Source: Epiperipatus broadwayi
Lineage: Eukaryota; Onychophora; Udeonychophora; Euonychophora; Peripatidae
Direction of reading: 5' to 3'
NCBI GenBank assembly: GCA_028023455.1
Contig: JAQFVV010000017.1
Coordinates: 4,062,098 to 4,126,097 of the forward strand
Length of the DNA: 64,000 nucleotides
Under the pieces are notes generated by a model. The model was given only the letters and a program-made list of their open reading frames with translations. It searched no databases and was not told the DNA's origin. Position numbers and translations under genes: made by a program. Below, piece by piece: positions 45,838-55,942 of this stretch (position 1 is the stretch's first letter; the number at the start of each line of letters is the position of its first letter).

Positions 45838-46842
45838 CCGACCATCCAGTGGAATGCACACCTCCATGATCTCACTACTACAAGATCAAACAATGCTAAT
45901 GCTATTATTGTAGTCTCTAACCAAGTGGCTCCACATCAGGCATATATCTTACTTACCACAACATACACCCCAATTGATACAGCCAATTCCAATCCCGAGT
46001 CTAATCAAAATATCATCAATATTCAAACAAACCATTCACAAGTATCCAAGAAAAAAAACGTGAGGCTATACCACAGAAACATTCACTCATTACTTTTTAT
46101 CTACAGAACCAGCTTCAACAGAGACCAGAAAACCACCTGGATGACCAAAAAAAAAGGAGTCAAAACAGAAGAGGTTGCTGATCCAAACATAATAAACAGG
46201 CCCTCACGAAAAGATCTCATACCAATAGATCTTTTACACAATCAAACCATTGACTCTGTCTACCAATTGAAAATATATGTATGCAATACTCACAGATATC
46301 ACAACATTACAAAGTTACCATTGCCAATTTTCCACCTGAATACTACCCCAGATGGAAATGGGACTTGCTCCTATCCTGCCATATGGATACACCAGATAAT
46401 ACTATTCTAGAACTAGCTGTCTGCTATTCATGTTTCAACTCATAAAAGCAGTCTTAACCAAGACCAAAAGCCCACCTGGATGGCCAAAAAAAAGAGCGAT
46501 CAAATAAACCCATCTTATGTACAGACATATACCAATTTAACACCAACTTCAAAACACCTCATTTACATTCTCACTCTATACTACAAGTGTTTACATGTAT
46601 TTTTCTTAATATTACATTAAAAAAATTTATGTAAACCTAGTTTGACACAGGATCTTGTTATATAATAATTTTTATTCTGTAAATTACTGTAAATCATGTT
46701 TAGTTCAGTTTTCCGTCACAAACAAGATTGTAAACCATTATTGCTTATGTAATATTATATATCAATCTGTATCTAAGACCTCATGTTTCCACATGTAACT
46801 TATGTAACCTTTCTTTTAGTCTCAATAAAGTTTACTTTTGAA
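45838..46842 (+). mobile_element. Unclassified retroposon-like sequence with poly(A) signal
   Basis: A C- and A-rich, T-poor plus strand (45838-46560) is followed by a T-rich 3' part. This ends with CTCAATAAAGTTTACTTTTG (AATAAA at about 46824-46829) and runs directly into a (TAA)n tract. Such an end is typical of a retroposed transcript or LINE 3' UTR. A 161-codon frame (45925-46410) has biased composition (Asn, Thr, Ile, His) and no motif I know. A segment ACC..AA..CCACCTGGATG.CCAAAAAAA occurs at about 46119 and again at about 46460. It may be a 5'-truncated LINE of a family not otherwise seen here. Confidence 0.4.
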
Positions 46843-47036
<194 letters not shown>

Positions 47037-47129
47037 AACAATACACAAGGCTTGGAATATTTCTTTGATACTTTGCATTATGTATACATTAATTGGTTTG
47101 TTTTAAATTATATAAAGTTGAAAATAAGC

Positions 47130-47600
47130 ATATTTAAAGTAATTGAGAGCATACTTTTGTAATTTTATATATTTATCCATATTTAAACATTTTATAACAT
47201 TATTACAATGATTAATATTATCTATTTATTAAATACATTTTTACTTAATTAATTAATTAACAGTACATAAGTAGGTGATAGTCCTAATGTTATATTTTAC
47301 TTGTGTCCTCTATGGAAATGTTTTCTATTACTTCAAACACCAATATTTGATGAATAAAAATGACAACTAATTTCTGTTGGATGAGTGTTTCTATCTGTTA
47401 AATCTGATATCATCAGCCACATAAAAAATTAATTGAGACAAAGCGAAACATTTTCATTAAAGTATGCTCTCAAAAATCACTTTGATTTTATAACTTGAAT
47501 ACAAATTTAGTAATAATTTAAATAAAACCTTCTTTATGTCAACTTAATGTTATCAACTGAAGGGTCCTTGAAAGTCTGGGCTCAAATTTAAGTTTTTGTG
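47130..47600. repeat. Worn inverted repeat with hammerhead-like core and D-type end
   Basis: ATTGAGAGCATACTTTTG (47141) and AAAGTATGCTCTCAAA (47459) are inverted. On the minus strand near 47425-47380, CTGATGA is followed by TATC-AGATTTAACA-GATA and GAAAC, a core with a correctly placed 4-bp helix II. TCCTTGAAAGTCTGGGCTCAAAT (47565-47587) is another D-type tRNA-like end. Helix I is short and the cleavage triplet is not clear. Confidence 0.4.
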
Positions 47601-48230
47601 TTGGCTATACAATTATTGTAAGGTGTGCTATTTTTAATTATTAATATATGTTATTTATATTGAAGTAATCATATTAGTTTGTAAAAGAAATTGGCTAAAT
47701 AATATGAATAAAGTATTTATATTTGTTTTAGATATATCAGTACACATATAAGCGTAGTAAATGTGTTTGCTTAGGAGCAATTTAAGATTGTTGTTTTTTT
47801 TTTAAATTTTATTTCTTTGTTTGAATTAGTTCATATTTCAATATTTAAGATCTAATAGAATACTATTTCAAAGAGATATTTTTTTGGACTGGCTATTTTG
47901 AAATCATCATTATCAAACATTATCAATCCATTGCAGGATGAAGGTCTCTCCAAGTTCAATCTATCTTCTTAAATTTCTAGTCTTTCTTCTCCACATCACT
48001 CCTGCACATTGTCTTATTTTATCCATCCACCCAACATGTGGTCTTTTAAGACTCTTTTATATTTATTCACAGAGGGCGTAGCTGAATTTCTTAATGTTGA
48101 TGGTGATTTGATATTTGAATATTTACTTCAATATAGCATTATCCACTGAAATTAACATACACATGTGTATATAAATTGATAAAATACAGATATTATTTTT
48201 TTATTAATGTTATAATTAAAATAAATATTT

Positions 48231-48250
48231 TTTTTCATGTGTCATAGCAT
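48231..48250 (-). mobile_element. Extremely truncated SINE (20 bp) with TSD
   Basis: The minus-strand sequence ATGCTATGACACATG plus an A tail is the SINE 3' terminus. It is flanked by perfect 13-bp AAAATAAATATTT (48218-48230 and 48251-48263). This marks an abortive 5'-truncated insertion. Confidence 0.75.
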
Positions 48251-48565
48251 AAAATAAATATTTAAAAACAAATTATATCAAAAATAGCATTTATTTCACG
48301 AGAGTAAACAACCGTTTAAACAGTTTTTTTTTTAAAAATCTAGATCACAAGTTTTTCCGGTTATTTGAAATATCCTCATTTTCATAATTAAAAGTCACTT
48401 CTACCAAAGCACTCCATCCAAGTTTAATTCTATGATTAATTTCATCCATTATGCTTTAATTTGTGTTAATAATTTGATCCAGATATTTATAATTGTTAAC
48501 TTCTTCTAACTGAATATTAACAATATGTTAAAAAATTCATTGAATGTTACTTCAGTCTTTTAATA

Positions 48566-48639
48566 ACTAGGATATATGAGCACAGACTTTCACATGACCC
48601 ACCACTCACCATTCCATCTCAAAGCACTGATACACTTGA
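48566..48639 (-). mobile_element. 5'-truncated repeat D fragment with TSD
   Basis: 74 bp matching only the tRNA-like 3' part of repeat D (minus strand: GTGTATCAGTG, TGGTGAGTGGTGGGTCATGT, GAAAGTCTGTGCTCATAT). Perfect 12-bp AGTCTTTTAATA flanks it (48554-48565 and 48640-48651). This shows which end is 3' and that a single D unit can move alone. Confidence 0.85.
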
Positions 48640-49809
48640 AGTCTTTTAATATTTATCTTTAGATCTACTCTTTTACCATCAACCGATAACTCTTGCAACA
48701 TTTGCTGAAGGTTTGAAGTATTATTTGCAAAAACAATTACATCTGCAAAATCTAAATGACTTAAGTAAACTCCATGTATTATTATTTCTTTAACTTTCCA
48801 TTTTAATTCCCAAAACACTTATTATAAAACTTAAAGTTTTGGAGATATGGAATCTTCCTGTAAACGATCATTATCAATGTTAATCTTAGTTGTCATCTTA
48901 TAATCTAATCTTGGGAAATGTTTTCAGACATTATCATGCGTTTATATCTTCGTGATCCTAACCGAAAATGTCTATAGAATCAAATTAATGTTCATTTTGG
49001 AAAAATACAGTGTGCAAAGGCGTGTCTTTTATATAATTTCTCTCAGTATTGGTTTGATCCACTGTACTAAATCCATCTTCAAATGTTTTGATTGTCTTAA
49101 ATCACAACTCCACTGTAGATAATTTATATTTATCTTGTTAAAAGTTTGTATAAAACCTATAGAAAATAGCTATGTAATATTTAATATCTTTTTTTTATCA
49201 CCTTTCTTAAATATTCGTATTGCAACTGCATTCATCCAAACATTTAGTAGCACTTTATCATTTAGATATTAGATGTTTAGCGTCGCCTACTCATTTCTTG
49301 GAGATTTTCCCTTCATCATCAATTTAATTGCAGATTTCGTCTCTTTATTTAAAATACTTAGTAATTAAAAAGAGGTAATAATTGAAATAGCTACTACAGC
49401 TTATTTTTCTTTATTACTATATAATTCTTTGTAGAATTCTTCCACATTTTTTTATATCATCCCATTTTAATGATAATTTTTTTTCTTTCTTCTTAAAGTT
49501 GAAGTGACTTCATTTTTAAAAGTAAATTTATTGATTATGAATACAAAGAAGAGATAGTAAAGCAAATACAAAGGGACAAAATAACCAAATTATCTTGAAT
49601 CATGATGAGCGTTTGGACAGGTTGAGCAACATGCACTCTTTTCAACAGTCTCATTATTTTTCTTAAAATTGAGTTTGGTATCTTTACTTGATAAAACATG
49701 GGCAAAGAAACAAAACACATTCCCCAGCCTTATGATCATTATAGGAGAGCTGATCCTTTGGCTCTCAATCACCCAAAATGAGCAAACCTAACCATGGCTA
49801 GAGTCATCT

Positions 49810-50480
49810 TAGTGGCTTATGTAGAGTGACTTTTGGACAATTCGTTAAAGAAACTCCCCCCCCCCCAGCACTGATTCAAAGACTATTCTGGCAACACTAC
49901 AAGCTTCGAGGTATCATTATAGACTCTTTCTGGTGAAATCATAGATCCCTCTTTCTGACAGCCTTGATCTTGCACACAAGTTCATTATGTAAATTATTGT
50001 TACTCTTCCCAAATATCAAATGGCATCTCATTGTTCAGACTATGTAGTTCATCATGATTGACAGTCGAATCATTTCACAAATTCCAGTTTTCAGGCTAAT
50101 ATTAAGGGGTGGAATTGTAAGTGAATTTTTCTCAGCTAAATTGAAATATTGGGATGTAAACAAACTGCTTAACCCTACTACAGCTACTCCTCATGGCTTC
50201 TTGGGTATTTCAAATGATCTGTTAATCAGGAAATTTAAATTCTGGATGCTAGAGGGAAGATTTCTGGATTTCATCATAAAAGTAAATTTAACTGTATTCC
50301 CCACCAGTGAATTATTAGTCTTGAAGAGAGGCTTTGTCAAACTAAATCCGGTTTGCCAAATATGCAGTCAAGAAAATGAATCAATGTAACATCTCTTCTT
50401 TGGTTGGGTGATATTAAATAAATGCAGAGTGATACTCAATGGTTGGATGACATTCTATAAACAAAGGATTTTTAACCTGA
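49810..50480 (+). pseudogene. Different LINE, C-terminal zinc-knuckle remnant
   Basis: Plus frame 50054-50389 (111 codons) runs to PVCQICSQENESM. After the stop, continuing in frame, come HLFFG, NKCRVILNGW and FYKQRIFNL. The C-x2-C then H-x-FF-x pattern near the end resembles the C-terminal zinc-binding segment of some non-LTR reverse transcriptases (CxxC...HxxxxC). It splits the minus-strand RTE-like LINE between its endonuclease and RT parts, so it is an insertion into that element. The frame start at 50054 has no meaning on its own. A run of 12 C is at 49856-49867. Confidence 0.45.
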
Positions 50481-50689
50481 ACGAATGCCTAAAAATGTTG
50501 AAGTGACTTTTCTTTCAATATCAAGCATTCATTTATATTTTTTAAATTCTTATATTCTATATATTTTTATATTGTTATTATGTCTTTTTCAAATTTTACA
50601 GGATTCCAGATATTTGATTTTTCTTGATAGATCATTTCTAAATATTCCTTTTTTCTTCATATATTATATCAGTTAAAATTTTTGAAAAA

Positions 50690-51960
50690 TTGCCTTTCAT
50701 CAGCTAACACTACTACTATTCTTAGTAGAGTATCGCTTATCTTATTAATCTCCATTCAGTTAATCATCTTCAAAGTCTATCAATATTTTAAGCAATTAGC
50801 AAGTTTACATTTATTGCTATGTTTCTAAAGGTTATGAGTATTAATTGTTAATATTATTTTTTTAATAGTTTTTGTCTTTCTAGTTTTGCATTAACACATA
50901 TCATACATCTCACTAGTCGATGATTACTTCCTGTATTGAATCAATTAAGATTATAAGCTTAAAATAGTATGTGTTTTTTTTTTATTAAAATATGATCAGT
51001 TCTGCTGTACCTTTATTTGGAAAGTTTCTGCGTTCTATTTTTATTTAGCACTTTTTTTTTAAAGAAAGAATTCACAATATACAATTTTTCCTTTTTGATT
51101 CCAAGCCTGTGTACTTTCTTATTTCTATCATTGTAACCAAATTCACCCAAAGTACTTTTATCTTTTAATCATTTTCCAATTCTAGCATTAAAATAATCCA
51201 TGATAATTTTAAAATGTTGTTTGATATGATCAAAAGTATTCCATATATCTACATAAAAGTCCTTTACTTTTTATGATGATAATTTGTTGGGATAAAGGTA
51301 AATTATCTCTATTTGGTATCATCTAGTTAGTTGAATAATTAAATGTGCTACTTTATCGATATATCAATCTACCACAACATTCTTTTCACCTTTTTATCTA
51401 TAATGAATTCCACTCTACTAATCCGTCCATTACTTATACTTTTATAGTAGAGTATATGTCCATATTTCTTTAACGTCATAAAGTCCAGTTATGTTTTATT
51501 TAATACTTGAAAGTTCTTCCATTTCATATAGTCTTTTTATTCACTTAAATGTGATTTGTTGTTATAGATAGCCATATGAAAGAATTATCACAAAATAGCA
51601 GCCTGGATCTACAATTGTGAGATTCTTATTATTATTCATCTCTGGCTTCCAACTACTGTTTTGAGTAATGATAGTATCATATATTACCTTTGTCAATAAT
51701 GATTACAAATATTTAAAGTAAGTTTATTTACATCCACATTCATTCTTTCTTAAGGAAAATTCAACTGATGTTTTAGCTAAAAACAACCATGCAACTGAAG
51801 TCAAAAAGCATGATTTTTGGTCTTAAATTAGAGGTAAAAGTCAATAAACTCACCACCCTTGTGGATGCAAGTTAGTAAGCAGCATATCCATGTTTATTTA
51901 CCATATCAATAATCACATCTGCAACTATATGGTTGTAATAAGTGGACATTAGGAGTTTAC
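50690..51960 (-). pseudogene. RTE-like LINE, endonuclease part, minus strand
   Basis: On the minus strand, about 51215-51060 encodes IIMDYFNARIGK, then GEFGYNDRNKK and LYIVNSF. This is the GDFNAKIG...G.FGYGDRN...L.I.NTF segment of the apurinic-type endonuclease, with the catalytic Asp changed to Tyr. At about 50950-50880, GSNHRLVRCMICVNAKLERQ corresponds to the SDHR block that ends the domain, with Asp changed to Asn. Both changes would abolish activity. Together with 47895-49500 it forms one element read right to left. The N-terminal end before about 51950 is not resolved. Confidence 0.65.
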
Positions 51961-52245
51961 CTTTAAACTATCATAGAGAAATCAAAGGGCATTCTTTCAG
52001 TTAACTGCAAATTCCTTTCTGCAGCAGTATATATATATTATAACGTTTTCTGTATTTCTAGGCCTCTACATGCATTATAAATGCGTGAGTTGATCAAGTT
52101 ATGCAAAAGAAAAATAAATGTTCATTTATTTTATAAAAAAAAAAGAAGAACGTTTCATTATTATTCCAAAACATAAACTATCTTTCCTGATTATTCCAAA
52201 ACATAAACTATCTAATTTCTACATGAGGGCACCAGAGTCGTTAGA
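51961..52245. other. Gene-free stretch
   Basis: TGATTATTCCAAAACATAAA-type sequence is tandemly duplicated at 52157-52212 (ATTATTCCAAAACATAAACTATCT twice, 31-bp period). Otherwise AT-rich. Confidence 0.5.
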
Positions 52246-52247
52246 CC

Positions 52248-52325
52248 CACTGAGTCGGCGTCAAACACATTGTAACTTGTAAACTAATAATTATACGATC
52301 TGGGTTAAAATTCCCGTTAAGTAGA
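52248..52325 (+). other. tRNA-like relic
   Basis: CACTGAGTCGGCGTCAAACA could be an A-box/D-arm region, and CTGGGTTAAAATTCCCG a B box in a T-arm. A 20-nt AT-rich segment lies where the anticodon arm would be. No acceptor pairing. Probably a SINE head, weakly supported. Confidence 0.3.
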
Positions 52326-52697
52326 AGGTATTCCCCTTTGACTTAATTAAGAAAAATAAATCTATTTAGCAAAGGTAATTTGTATACTAATTTGATTCTA
52401 AATAATCAAAACTTAAATATAATAACTCTAAATTTATACACGTACAATGAAAGTATGTTAATAACAAAGATTTAATATTTATGATAAATGAAAAATTATA
52501 ATGTTGGGACGTATTGTGCATAACGAATTTAATAATTTGATTCAAATATTGAAGCAATAGTTAGTTTGTGTCTTATTTTTCCGTGGTACTGTTTCATTTA
52601 CTACTCCATTTGCAAATCTTTAGATCACAAAATTATGGGATAAACATTTCATTAAAATCTCAGTTCATAAAGCTTTATATAAAGTTATGGCCATTAA

Positions 52698-52960
52698 CTT
52701 ACCAGTAAGTTTATATTTAAATAAGTCATTGATCCTCCGACATCCAATTCAGTCAGTGGGTAGTCCGCAGTAGTTGTTTTTTTAGTTGCACTTCTTTCAA
52801 ATCTCCGATCAAATTTAGGTAGAGTCAGATGACAATCTACGTGACTTTTCTCGAGAGAAAGTGTCAGCAAATGATAGAGTTCTACTCACTCATGATGAGC
52901 GATTTCAGTTCGTATCTAAGTGGACACATTTTATTAATATTTTTTTTTGTTTAAAAAAAA
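52698..52960. other. Possible exon or regulatory island, open on both strands
   Basis: GC content rises here. On the plus strand, after a TTTAG (52814-52818), the frame encodes ESDDNLRDFSREKVSANDRV then LLTHDERFQFVSKWTHF before becoming low-complexity. On the minus strand the complementary frame (about 52894-52698) is open for over 60 codons, including PKFDRRFERSATKKTTTADY and PLTELDVGG, and ends in ATTACTG|GTAAGT, a consensus-like 5' splice site at about 52703. I recognise neither protein. One of the two may be a real exon; the evidence does not decide. Confidence 0.25.
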
Positions 52961-53449
52961 ATACGAGGCACTTCAAATTGCTCAACACTCTCTGGAATGA
53001 CAAGACAAAAGACACTTTTCAAATCTGTCGGCTCCTTTTATATTCCCAGATTCTTTTTAGAAGTTCTGCGCATATTCCTTTTTACCTTTTGTTCTATTTT
53101 ATAAACTTCTACATTATTCTCCTTTTTTTTTATTACAAAGTCTGTTTTCTCGTTAATAATTTCTGCCATTTTTAATTACTATCAGAAAGTCGGACTTTCT
53201 GATAGCAATCTTTTACTTTTGGAATTTTCTTTCACTACTTGAATCAATTATTCAGTATGCACTTTCCAACATTGAATTTACTTTAGTTAACTTATATTAA
53301 AAAAAAAAAGAAAAATTAAACTTTCACTGTACGTTTTTCTTAAAACATTATATTACAAAAAAAAATTAAGGATCGGGTTCTCTCTTTTTTTATTTAAATG
53401 ATACCCAATATTAAATAGTAATTTGTACCATATATATAAATAAATGGCA

Positions 53450-53499
53450 CTATATATATATATATATATAAGTATATATACCATTATATATATTGTAAT

Positions 53500-53533
<34 letters not shown>
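53450..53533. repeat. (TA)n-rich tracts
   Basis: Two TA tracts separated by AAGTATATATACC and TTGTAATGTTTA, flanking the left end of the PLE palindrome. Confidence 0.9.
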
Positions 53534-53535
<2 letters not shown>

Positions 53536-53710
53536 ATTACAAGCATAAAGCTAAACTAGTCAACATAAAATCAAAACTACCCCAAATCCAAAATTAAATC
53601 AGACCAGCATAAAAATAATATTAAAACACAACCTAAGGTTTCACTACTACAAGCAGACTGCTCAAGTGTAAAGAACTACAAAAACTACACAATATATATA
53701 TATATATATA

Positions 53711-55903
53711 TTAAAAACTACCCACAAATCCATTCACTTCCCATCCACTCTTAAAATTAAAAGAACTCTTAAATAAGTTAATTGCTTCAGAATAATAAAT
53801 TTTCAATAATAAAGACTCTTTAATTCTTCTTTTGATTTCATTTCTCTCAAAGAAGACAACCTTAGCTTCATCAAAATCAATAGTGTGGCCTGTATCTTTT
53901 TCATGGACATACAAAGCAGAACTAAGATATCTATTTTTAACTCTACTTTTATGAACCTTTATTCTGTCATGTAAACTCAAACTACTCTGACCTATGTAAA
54001 CCTTCTTACAAATAAACAAGGAATAAAATATACTACACCAGGAATAGTCTTTCTATCAAAAACTTCTTTTGTATTATTTAATAAATTATTCAATGTAACA
54101 CCCCTTTTCCAAGCAATTTTCTTATTTCCAAACAATTTACTATTTCTACACACAATTTTATAAGAAGACAATTTAAATGGCAAAGAAATAAAATCATATT
54201 TTTCTTTAACCTTTACATCCTTACAAATATTACTATTAAATAAAATACTTTTAACAAATTTATCAGAGTAACCAACCCTCAGGTAATCTCTATAAAACTG
54301 ATATTTCTGAAACAAAGCTACCCTACTAGAATTAATAATTTCTTAAAGCAGCTACTTTATGAGATACAGACTGATAGCTATCATGTTTAATTATAGATCT
54401 TAATTCTCTACTTTTAACTAAATGACTGCATAGTAAATAATTAGTTTCTACATTTCTAATCACCAAAAGATCTAAAAATTTTAACTTACCAAAATCTAAC
54501 CCCCCTCCTTCTAACACAGATTTTATAGAAGGATCAAAACAATTAAACTCATTTACAAATTCCTTCAATTTATCATTCTCAACTACAAATAAACAATCAT
54601 CAACATATCTGACAAATAATTTTACATATAAACAATTCTTTTTAATAATAATTTCCTCTTCCATAAAACTAATATAAACTGAACATACTAAAGGAGAAAT
54701 AATATAACCTATTATCCACCCTTCCTTAATCTTATAAAAATTACCTTTATAAGTAAAATACATAGAATCTTCCAATAACAAAAGCAAATCTTTAATTATT
54801 TTAATTTTATTTTCTGATAAAGAACTTTTCTTAATCAATACAGACAAAAGAACATCAATACTGCTTAACCTATTAACAGACTGATACATATTTTCAATAT
54901 CTAAACTTCCAAATACCCAATTACTTTCCATTTTAAAATTATTAATCTTATCAAAAGCCTCAAATGAAGAAGAAACTGTGTACTGACCAAAATCAACAAA
55001 TTGTTTTAAAAAATTATTCAAGAATATAGAAATACCCTCTACAACACTACCTGTAAAATCAAAAATAAATCTTAAAGGAAAACCATCTTTATGTGTTTTA
55101 ATATTCACAAACATCTTAGCTGATGTAAAATCATTAGGATAGCATTTTAAATAATCTACTCTGTTAACATTTTTTAAATTAACCATTTTCTTCATAATAT
55201 CTATCAATTTTCTTTTAATCAAATTACCTGGATCTTTATCTAACAACATATATTTACCATTATTTAATTCTTTATCTATTTTCTCTTTGAATTCATCTCC
55301 TTTCATAATAACAAACCTACCAGCTTTGTCTTCACGAGAAATGATTACATCATTAGCAATTAACCTATTCTTAAGATGTTTAATCTCAGCAGGATTAATA
55401 ACAAATTTTTCTTTCCTTTTTAAACTTTTATTCAAAATTGATTGAATACCAACTTTCTGCTCATCACTCAAATTACTAGATTCAATAGACAAAATTGTAT
55501 CAAAAACTATCTTTTTTGAATGAAATGGAACAAAATTACGGCCTTTGCCAAGAATATCTAATTCTCTATCATTTAACTTCAAATCAGAAAGATTAACAAC
55601 TCTATCCTCAGAAACATTATTCTCATACCCTTTATCACTACAATAAATTTTATTAACTTTCCCAAACAACCACTTTAATTTTCTTTCATATTTTTTACAA
55701 TAGAAATTTGACCTACTCTGTCTAAATTGTCTCATAAAAAAATTCAAAATTGAATAATTAAAATCTTGCCTTCTTTCTAAATAATATCTATTCCTTTTAT
55801 ATAGATAAATAAATTTGTAAAACCTTACAAAAGTATCTCTTAAAAAACTATTCAGTATTAATTTGTAAAACCTTATAAAAGTATCTTTTAAAAAACTATT
55901 CAA
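53711..55903 (-). pseudogene. Penelope-like RT + GIY-YIG endonuclease, left copy
   Basis: Minus frame 55903-54332 (523 codons) carries the RT. Residues about 104-126 hold LSDLKLNDRELDILGKG.FVPF, the PLE N-terminal signature. Then come NDVIISREDKAGRFVI (184-199), MFVNIKTHKDGFPLRFIFD (264-282), motif A FGSLDIENMY (331-340, catalytic Asp), motif B GWIIGYIISPLVCSVYI (395-411), motif C YVDD (433-436) and FLDL (477-480). All RT Asp residues are present. A deletion of about 26 bp near 54345 shifts the frame. The next frame (54315-53992) holds the linker and GVVYFIPC. A second shift near 54005 leads to KKVYIGQSSLSL...RIKVHKS and RNEIKRRIKESLLLKI (54019-53711), the endonuclease. Two lesions make it inactive as read. 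The 5' region has a 51-bp tandem duplication. Confidence 0.9.
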
Positions 55904-55913
55904 TATATATGTT
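55820..55913 (-). repeat. 51-bp tandem duplication at PLE 5' end (left copy only)
   Basis: AATAGTTTTTTAA.AGATACT then TTT.TAAGGTTTTACAAATT occurs twice in the left arm and once in the right (55933-55975). In the left copy it adds the repeated NSFL(K/R)DTF(I/V)RFYK to the frame. Confidence 0.85.
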
Positions 55914-55942
55914 TGTTACAACATATATATTGAATAGTTTTT

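Larger units (their letters stand above)
47895..49500 (-). pseudogene. RTE-like LINE, reverse transcriptase part, minus strand
   Basis: The 3' end with an ATCATCATTATCA tail is at 47900-47935, followed inward by the WIELGET-type terminal segment (about 47945-48055). The minus frame 48818-48606 holds LSHLDFADVIVFANNTSNLQ: the RT catalytic box, with FADD changed to FADV. A duplicated-target insertion of a repeat-D fragment sits at 48566-48639, and a 20-nt SINE stub lies at 48231-48250. At 49460-49420 VEEFYKELYSNK marks the linker to the endonuclease, which continues beyond 50690. The mutations and insertions show long inactivity. Confidence 0.7.

Noticed and set aside
53640-53690. Hammerhead in the PLE palindrome 3' region (CTTGAG...GTGAAAC)
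   Set aside because: Superficial resemblance only: no CUGANGA, and helix II cannot be formed.
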